Origin: Dichetophora obliterata
Lineage: Eukaryota; Arthropoda; Insecta; Diptera; Sciomyzidae
NCBI GenBank assembly: GCA_963920525.1
Contig: OY986438.1
Span: 52,835,753-52,899,752 of the forward strand
Direction of reading: 5' to 3'
Length of the DNA stretch: 64,000 nucleotides
Both the position numbers and the translations under genes were made by a program. This document shows positions 57,410-64,000 of the stretch, one piece after another (the stretch's first letter is position 1; each line of letters opens with the position of its first letter). The notes beneath the pieces are model-generated. The model was given only the letters and a program-made list of their open reading frames with translations. It ran no database searches and was not told the origin of the DNA.

Positions 57410-57934
57410 GACATCCTGAAAAACCACTTTCCAGGTACCAAGGATTTTGGGACGAAGGAATGATAGGCGACTATTGTTGATTTCTCATCAGAGAAACCGA
57501 TCCCCTAATAGAAAAAGTAATAAGAAATGCATAAATCCAACGATCGGATTAAAAATTATTCCAAGATTTTTGAGCGTGTACTTATTAATTTATTTATTGT
57601 TCTAATGCTATCGTTTTTTTATAATTTAAAAAAATAAACTCTGAAAATTGTATGGTTTGTACATGTTAATATAATAATAAGAATATATTTAACTATTGCA
57701 AATAGGAGCTCTAAGCTGCAATTTCTGGTCATATGTACAAATATAATAAAAATATTTATGACGTTATGTAATTATTATGGTTTTATTTATTTTCTTAAAA
57801 TATTTTAAGACCGCGGTTTTTGACGTCTTAGTTGTCAAGAAATGGCGGCCAGTAGTACGAAAAAACTGGCAACTTTGCTTTCAGCTGACTTTAAAGTACT
57901 CAAAAAGGCCTTTCGGAGTGCTTTGTTCCCGCTG

Positions 57935-58010
57935 GTTCATAGCGTAAAGCGATTGATTTATAAACACAAGGTAGTGGGTTTGACCGTAAACAAATTCAAA
58001 TTTTGAAAAA
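57935..58010 (+). other. tRNA-like sequence 1 of 57.9-61.0 kb
   Basis: TTCATAGCGTAAAGCGATTG followed by AAGGTAGTGGGTTTGACCGT gives weak A- and B-box resemblance (GGGTTTGACC). Probably a decayed tRNA-derived head. Confidence 0.3.
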
Positions 58011-58125
58011 TTCACCACTGAGGGTAAAAAAAAATTGTATAAAATTAGTTTAAATAAAATTCTTTATTTATTTTTTAAGACAGTAGTTTGATTTATTGCT
58101 ATTTAGAATATATTTCTTTGTAAGT

Positions 58126-58192
58126 TCTGTAGCTCAGAGCACAGTGCGCTTGATCTATAATCGTAATGTTGTGAGTTCGAGCATAAGCAATG
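58126..58192 (+). other. tRNA-like sequence 2
   Basis: TCTGTAGCTCAGAGCACAGT with GCGCTTGATCTATAATCG (anticodon-arm-like) and GTTGTGAGTTCGAGCATAAG (B box GAGTTCGAGC). Stems are incomplete. SINE head or tRNA pseudogene. Confidence 0.45.
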
Positions 58193-58199
58193 TTAATTA

Positions 58200-58849
58200 A
58201 TTTTTTCCGGCTTTTTTTGGTTTTTTTTCATTTTTGATATTTATAGAACTATTTCGGTTGCTTGGACAAATTTTTTTGTCACCTTCAGTGCGGAATTTTT
58301 AAAAATTCGAATTTTCAAAGTTTTTGACAAAGACTAAAAATCAGAAAATAATTATTTAAAAATCTTTTTTAATATAACATGTTTTTAAAACGATCTAAGA
58401 AGTATAAAAAAATTTCTCCTTAAGTGGTGCTTTTAGTTCTCCTAAAAACGTGAGGCACATGCTATAGAGAATATTATCCCTGCATCACTAACCTTAGGGT
58501 GGAATCCACCCAGTCACTCTTTTTATTCAAGATTTCTAATGCAATACATGCGTGACGAACAAAAACCAAATGTAACAAATCAATTCTTTTAATAAAAAAC
58601 ATTTTATAATGGTAAAAATAATCTTGTAGTTATTTTAAACCAACATTTTTTCTTAGTCTTAAGTAATTATATCCTTATAGATGAGAATTTATTATATGGG
58701 TGCAAAACAACCAAAGCTTTTTGTGCCGCATCTCAGCAATACGTTAGTGATCCATGTTTAAATAGTTAAGAATACCTTGATTAAGAAAGCATTTCCTCAC
58801 TAACATATTAAAATTTTTTATATTAAAAAATCATATTAAAAAGTCCAAG
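58200..58849. other. AT-rich stretch, nothing recognised
   Basis: No domain or repeat structure apart from T runs. Confidence 0.35.
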
Positions 58850-60420
58850 TAGAACTTACTGGACTGAACACAATAGATGTCTTGAATCTACCATCCATGC
58901 AAAGACTTCTATTCTGACAGAAAGCCACTATGTTTTTAACGTTGACCCCTGCCGCGAAGGCTTAATTCAACGGTGCTCCAATGCTTGGGACAAATATGAA
59001 GCGTCGGTCAACGCCCCTTCGGAATTCAAGAAGGACCACTTTTGAAAGGTTCCTCTAATCACATGCCACAGAACCCCCAACACTGATGTCAAAAAGACAC
59101 TATTCATGACCGTGACTCATTCAGCCACTCGAATTTAAACATGACTTGGTTATTTTAATAACCATGGGTTATCTCAGTATCAATACCAATAATACAACCC
59201 TTTATATTTTTTGGCCGCTCAAAATCATCACATCCATATCAAAGGTCATCACTCTCTGACATGAAAAATTAAGGCAACATATAGGCCTGTCACTCATGCA
59301 ATCAAATTCCTCAATCTCAGTGGTCACAACTCAGACTATTTAGGTTTCCCCGTCGCCTGTACTCAAATTCCAAAGGTAACAGTATATTGATGCGGTAGTT
59401 GCTTACCTTCCTAACATTTACTGTTTGAAATTAGCGAGATTCAATCTACCATCATTCTCTTAGTAATTTAAGGGAATCATCAACCCGAGTTCAACTTAAG
59501 TGTAACTCACACCGGCCTTTCTGGCCTAATCACAAGCCAGAGCGTTATTAAAACCCCACGTGGGCCTAACCCATACGACAGTCAATACCTGGGCTAAAGG
59601 CTCCACCTGACAAGGCTCTTCAACATCCCGTCTTACAGACCAAAAGTTCTTAGAACATTTATATTTGACTGTGACACCTTCAGCCACTCGAATTGTACAT
59701 GACTAGGTTAAAAATTAACCATAGGTTTCCCAGTAAAATCGGGTAAACCTCAATTCTACTTATGCAACGTCGTTATCCTAATTAAGACTTAATAAAAAGC
59801 CTTAACAGAAAACTAAGAAGCTTGAGCCGTTGTATACAAATTTGCTTATACAACGGTCCGAAGGTTAAATGTTTCCTACATAATAACCTTTATTCTAAGA
59901 TAGGTCTGCAGAACAACGATAGATCAGGTCTCCTCATCATTGATGGATGACTATCCCCGCTCTTCAAGTTATGTTGGATTGATCGTCCATCGAAAGCATA
60001 TTACAACAACGGTGTTATGATAACTTAATATCAAAACAATGCTTTCTCCAAGAATTTGGCAGCAACAACCAAGGCTCTAGGTAAACCTTTTTCTTTTACA
60101 GTTATCAGACGAACATTCAGGAGCCGTGCCTCCAGAAAGAACTCATTATGAGATCAGTTCATGGGCCGTGCCCCATGAACTGCCCATCCAATAACAAACC
60201 CTCACCCTTCCATTCCTGGCTTGGGACAGGCAGATTCCCCGAAGGTCCTCTGGCGGGTTTTTCTATTCTGACAGTCAAAGGACCTGGGTTAAGAAATCAT
60301 TCGTTCACTTACGTACTACAATTGTTAATCGCACTCCTTACTATTCTTTATAACATGCGCCCCACGTTTTTAGGAGAACTAAAAGCCCCACTCTATGAAA
60401 AATTATTTTGTACTTTTTAG
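58850..60420. other. ORF-poor island of higher GC with internal direct repeat
   Basis: About 1.6 kb with clearly fewer A/T runs than both flanks. A 65-bp segment recurs: GTGACTCATTCAGCCACTCG (59,112) and GTGACACCTTCAGCCACTCG (59,672), each followed by ACATGACT(T/A)GGTTA...AACCAT(G/A)GGTT and CAGTA. The stretch GATCAGTTCATGGGCCGTGC with CCCATGAACTG (about 60,152-60,182) is a small hairpin. The only longer frame (60,148-60,420) has no recognisable domain. It could be LTR or untranslated sequence of a retroelement, or a retrocopy of a non-coding RNA. I cannot identify it. Confidence 0.4.
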
Positions 60421-60777
60421 TTCGTTTTAAAAACGTGCTATATTCACAATTTTTTTTTATTTAAAAAGTTTTTATTTTTTAATCAATTTCAATAAAAGAA
60501 ATCTATTTCATAAACACATTCATACTAAGCCGGAAAATCGTTTTATTTTTTGTTTCAGATGATTTTTATGACCTGTGGAAAAGTCGCCAGTTTGCTTCGT
60601 ATTTTGCACACTGGCCCCATGTCCAGGATATTGATTAAATAATCTGAAAATTTTTTACAATCTTTTTCAAAGTTTGACATTAATCAAATTATTACTGAAA
60701 ATTGCATATTTTTCGGCCTGTCTAACCAGACTATACCCTTAAAATAACTTAAGTACAAAAAATAATACAGCGTTCTT

Positions 60778-61190
60778 TTTAGCTTTTTGGTTTAAATTTA
60801 AGTACGATTCTGTATATTTTTTTTTTCTTAATACAATTTAGAGATAATTTTAATACATTTGAATACTAAATTTGGATTTGGACCTGTAAAAGTTAGCCTG
60901 GCTAATGACCCAATATTAGGAAAATCGGTTCATATGTTCGTTTATAGCTTTTGTTGCGTATAGCGCAATAGATTAGTGGTTAAAGAAGAAAACTTAAAAG
61001 TTGAATGTCGTGGGTTCGAGTATCACGGTGTTTGTTTATTTTTTTAAAATATTTTAATCCAAGCCTGTACTAAATATAAAACTAAATCTGTTAAAATCAT
61101 ATTTTTATATTTTGCAAATACTAGATTTTAACCCAAAATACTCGTAGGTAGTAGAGAATAGTTTCAATTTTAGTACAAGCTTTCTAACCG
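60778..61190 (+). repeat. Dispersed repeat, copy B, with tRNA-like insert
   Basis: Matches copy A at 5.9-6.8 kb in two blocks (see that entry). Between them, 60,957-61,030 reads TATAGCGCAATAGATTAGTG...GTCGTGGGTTCGAGTATCAC, with a B box GGGTTCGAGT and A-box-like TAGCGCAATAG, a third tRNA-like head in this 3-kb area. Confidence 0.65.
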
Positions 61191-61330
61191 CGTTTAAAAG
61201 TATTTCAGGACACAACAACTGTGTCAAAAGGATATATTAAAAGTTTTCTAACTCTTTCTATTAGTAAATTTCCGAATTCAGGATCAAATTTGTTTAACCT
61301 ATACTCGCGCCCAACGGCACTACACATATA

Positions 61331-62069
61331 CAGGGTTGGCTAGTTATGATTACTTTCGTGTAATGATTATAAAAAAATTACTGATTACAATTAATCATAC
61401 ACAAATTTATTACTTGATTACTTTAAATAAATCATTAATAACTTTAAAGTATTCAGTGATTTTTTTTAAAAATTAAGTATTCAATGATTAATTTAAGCAA
61501 TCGTTGATTGCAGATTTCTTTAACTTATATATTGTTTTATATCTGTCTTTATATATGTCGTTCAACTGTAAAACTGAGACAAGTAAAATACAGAAAAGGT
61601 TTCTGAGCACTATTGTTACCACTTCTTTAACAAAAACAATCTAACAAACATTAACATCACTTATAGCTGCTTCACTAATAGCTGCTGAAGAAAATATTGT
61701 ATTTATGGTAAATAGCAATTACTGAAATAATAAAATTACTTACAAATTTTGAATTTTTTGTCTGACTATAAGTAATCGGTAATCACCGAAAGCTGGGTCT
61801 GATTACTGACTACTTGATTTATTAAAAAAATCATGTAATTCCATGTTACGATTACTTAATTTTTTTAAAAATCATGTAATCACCTTGCATGATTACTTTA
61901 TTTTTTATAATCTCATGTAATTACCTTACCATGATTACTTAATTGAAAGTATTTTTATTTGGTTTTCAATGTGATTTTTCTGAATTTTTAGAAAAATTAA
62001 ATAATCTGTGCAATCTGAATACATGTAATCATAATCAGTAATCGTGATTTGTAATCATGGCCATCCTTG
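61331..62069. mobile_element. hAT-type MITE with perfect 8-bp duplication
   Basis: Starts CAGGGTTGGC and ends GGCCATCCTTG (inverted CAAGGATGGCC), with (A/C)TGATTAC next on both ends. CACATATA flanks both sides exactly (61,323-61,330 and 62,070-62,077), the 8-bp duplication of hAT elements. 739 bp, AT-rich, non-coding. Inside, units of about 52 bp with ATCATGTAAT...CATGATTACTT(A/T)ATT repeat three times at 61,800-61,945. Confidence 0.9.
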
Positions 62070-62101
62070 CACATATATAACAAAAACTCTTCGATCTAAT
62101 A

Positions 62102-62998
62102 CAGGGTTACCAATATTCGAAGCGCCCATCTGGCAACACTGTAACTTTCCGCAGTGATGCCAAATCGACTAATGACATACCGCGTTTGAAGCGTCATTCC
62201 AAGCAAATGTTTACAATGGAACAGTACACGCCACGCGAACGCTCTAAAATTGTTGAAATTTACATTCAACAAAACAAGTCAATAGTGAAAACTCAACGTG
62301 CTTTCAAAAAATGAGCGATGAAGCTCATTTTCAGTTGAACGGAACGGTAAACAAACAAAATTGCCGTATTTATGCCACTGAAAATCCACAAGAGATTCAA
62401 GAGGTACCTCTTCACGATGCAAAAGTCACTGTTTGGTGCGGCGTTTGTGCAGAGTTACTGTCAATCAGGAGCGTTATCGCGATTTGATAAACAATTTTTT
62501 CATGCCAATCGTTCGTCGAAAGCGTATCAGGCACTACTGGTTTCAACAAGACGGCGCGCCACCACACACAAGCCGCACTACAATCGATTTTTTGAAGCAA
62601 TTGTTCCCTGGCCGTTTGATGTAAAAAAATGGTGATTTCGATTGGCCGCCAAGATCACCAGATTTAACGCCTTCAGACTTCTTTTTGTGGGGTTATTTGA
62701 AATCAAAGGTTTACGTCAACAAGCCAAAGACCCTAAAAGAGCTGAAAACCAACATCCGTCAAGAAATAACCGCCATTCCCATCGAAATGTTGAAGAAAAC
62801 CATGGAAAATGCTGCAAAACGGGCACAATAGGTCGTAGAGGCCAATGGCGACCATTTACGAGATATCATATTCAAGAAATAATGTAAGCAAATCTACTTG
62901 AACCCAATTAAATGATATTCATGATGAACAGACAAAAAATTGTGGTTTCTTTGATTTATTTAAAAATAAAATGGGCGCTTCAAATATTGACAACCCTG
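62102..62998 (+). mobile_element. rosa-like (DD41D) Tc1-mariner element, internally deleted
   Basis: Ends: CAGGGTTACCAATATTCGAA then GCGCCCAT, and inverted CAGGGTTGTCAATATTTGAA then GCGCCCAT. TA at 62,100-62,101 and 62,999-63,000. 897 bp, against roughly 1.3 kb expected for a complete copy. The loss falls within the transposase gene. Confidence 0.85.
62218..62884 (+). pseudogene. rosa-like transposase, N-terminal HTH region deleted
   Basis: MEQYTPRERSKIVEIYIQQN and KSIVKTQRAFKK (62,218-62,313), then directly MSDEAHFQLNGTVNKQNCR (first catalytic Asp region), so the DNA-binding domains between them are deleted. It continues with VTVWCGV, ERYRDLINNFFMPIVRR, RHYWFQQDGAPPHTSRTTID (second Asp), LFPGRLM, GDFDWPPRSPDLTPSDFFLW (third Asp), GYLKSKVYVNKPKTLKELKT and NGDHLRDIIFKK. 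The spacing between the second and third Asp is 41 residues if the short stop/frameshift region after GRLM is counted through, which is the rosa-type DD41D signature. Several frameshifts and stops. Inactive. Confidence 0.85.
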
Positions 62999-63000
62999 TA

Positions 63001-63580
63001 CATGAAAGTGTTAAGAATAAAAAATAGTATAGAACTAAATATTTATCATTAATATGGTTATTTGTATAGCAATCATCGCATATCATAACTGTGTGTTAAG
63101 GAGAAAAATATTTTTTTGCAATTCTTGCAGTTCTATCGTGCCAAACGATTTTTTTTTTTTGACCAACAGAATAAACTAGGACCTGCTTGATTAACTTTTG
63201 AGTGACTATTGTCATCGTAATTTGAATTGGAATGTTCACACTCTAACAGAGCCCTTATTCTTTCTTTGTCCATTGTGGTAAATAAAATGGCTAAAAATAA
63301 AGAAAACCTTTCTCAAATAATGTTGTACAGTATACTTAATAAGTATTTAACACTACTATAATAAGTAAGTACATTTCATTGAGTAATGTTCTGAAATTAA
63401 AAATTAGTTAGTTACCTAAAACAGTAACACTTCTTTAGCGTCGGTTTCACAGACCAATAACTGTAATAAAGTGTAACTCGTATACTCGGCTCCTGCATTC
63501 GCGCTGTCCTAAACAATGCATAACAAAAAAGAAGAAGCTGATAAACATCATAAAGTCGCAGCGACTTTAACTCGTCAATT
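63001..63580. other. No recognised feature
   Basis: AT-rich. The long minus-strand frame at 63,412-63,870 crosses a palindrome and is not credible. Confidence 0.4.
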
Positions 63581-63586
63581 CCCAGC

Positions 63587-63602
63587 GTCACCTGTAGGTG
63601 AC
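63587..63602. repeat. Palindrome GTCACCTGTAGGTGAC, copy 1
   Basis: Seven-base arms GTCACCT/AGGTGAC around GT, preceded by CCCAGC. The same 16-mer is at 63,949-63,964, preceded by CCCAGT, in the same orientation. Confidence 0.8.
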
Positions 63603-63804
63603 AGAGATTGAAGAATTTATTTATCCTATAAAACAAAAAAATGAGAAAAAATTTACTACTACTATAAAGTAAATACACGGTAGTATTTATATTTTTTTTG
63701 GCAACCCTGATACATACATCATCTGTCAAATTATTCATTTGTCTCAAACAGTTTTGAAATTTTTGTGCGTCGAAGTGGTTTTGAAACTTTTTATTGTTAT
63801 AAAA

Positions 63805-63822
63805 ATGCCAAAAAGGTAAGTA
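63805..63822 (+). other. Candidate first exon end (ATG...AG|GTAAGTAC)
   Basis: AAAAATGCCAAAAAG then GTAAGTACTG: a start codon followed after four codons' length by a near-perfect splice donor (GT at 63,816-63,817). It lies between the two palindromes. If real, it is the first coding exon of a gene or transposon whose next exon lies beyond the window. Short and basic (Met-Pro-Lys), so weak evidence alone. Confidence 0.35.
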
Positions 63823-63948
63823 CTGTAATACTTGTTTTTGTAAATTTTTGTTATTGAATGTAACTTGCAATAGAAATGTACTTGTAATAGAAATAAGTCG
63901 TATTCTTCTTATTACTATATTAAGTTAAAAGTATAAATTACGCCCAGT

Positions 63949-63964
63949 GTCACCTGTAGGTGAC
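63949..63964. repeat. Palindrome GTCACCTGTAGGTGAC, copy 2
   Basis: Identical to copy 1. Here the outer bases extend the palindrome (TGTCACCT...AGGTGACA), followed by CCCCCC and an A-run at the window end. Confidence 0.8.
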
Positions 63965-64000
63965 ACCCCCCTTACAAAAAAAAAAATAAGGGATGTAAAT

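Noticed and set aside
63412..63870. 152-codon minus-strand ORF
   Set aside because: Crosses the palindrome and AT-rich DNA, Phe/Tyr/Leu-rich, no domain; judged to be chance.
1..64000. CRISPR array, bacterial operons or phage
   Set aside because: The repeats are satellites, TIRs and LTRs; the genes are eukaryotic transposable elements; there are no spaced identical repeats with unique spacers.

Overview
The window looks like AT-rich, repeat-dense nuclear DNA of a higher fly (Diptera). No single-copy host gene can be supported. Nearly every protein-like stretch is a transposable-element gene or a broken gene copy. The fly assignment rests on the mix of elements: a mariner with a 345-residue transposase, a DD41D 'rosa'-type Tc1-mariner element, a BEL/Pao retrotransposon, piggyBac elements, RNase H-bearing and CR1-like LINEs, and a tRNA-derived SINE whose body resembles one I recall from tephritid fruit flies. 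A tephritid is my best guess, not a demonstrated identity.

Layout, left half. 0-9.5 kb: unrecognised AT-rich DNA, a tandem duplication (2.8-3.5 kb), a possible hAT-like element (3.5-4.2 kb), an RNase H LINE (4.2-5.6 kb) and a CR1/Jockey-like LINE fragment (8.3-9.5 kb). 9.9-17.3 kb: a piggyBac 5' half, abutted by an internally deleted BEL/Pao element at 11,001-17,343. That element carries an additional zinc-knuckle ORF after pol, behind a well-formed 3' splice site. 17.5-20.9 kb: two LINE fragments on the minus strand. 22.6-24.4 kb: an 11-bp satellite that ends directly at an almost intact mariner (two nonsense codons, 1,287 bp, TA duplication). 26.2-31.0 kb: a SINE, a TIR element carrying a MADF-like ORF, a hAT remnant, and two inverted-repeat hairpins.

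Layout, right half. 33.0-38.0 kb: a dispersed TIR repeat, a 5'-truncated arginine kinase pseudogene, and a 1.9-kb element with 5-bp target duplications. The ends of that element read CACAGTG, then 23 nt, then an A-rich nonamer, as expected of a Transib transposon. 40.4-45.5 kb: related tandem arrays, SINE-like copies, and a 946-bp TIR element built from six copies of a TGCACGACATT motif. 45.8-48.6 kb: a minus-strand piggyBac with three recognisable catalytic aspartates, two disabling lesions and a cysteine-rich C-terminus, followed by a MITE with TTA duplications. 49.5-53.3 kb: a CR1-like LINE (PHD-type ORF1; endonuclease and RT) with a MITE nested in its RT. 54-64 kb: tandem repeats, several small MITEs, an ORF-poor island of different texture (58.85-60.4 kb), a hAT MITE with a perfect 8-bp duplication, a rosa-type element, and paired palindromes at the window edge.

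The genes do not cooperate in a pathway. The relationships are insertional: MITE in LINE, MITE in tandem array, BEL against piggyBac, and mariner against satellite. They give a relative chronology of transposition. Regulatory signals are limited to LTR, TIR and Pol III-box remnants and two splice-site candidates.
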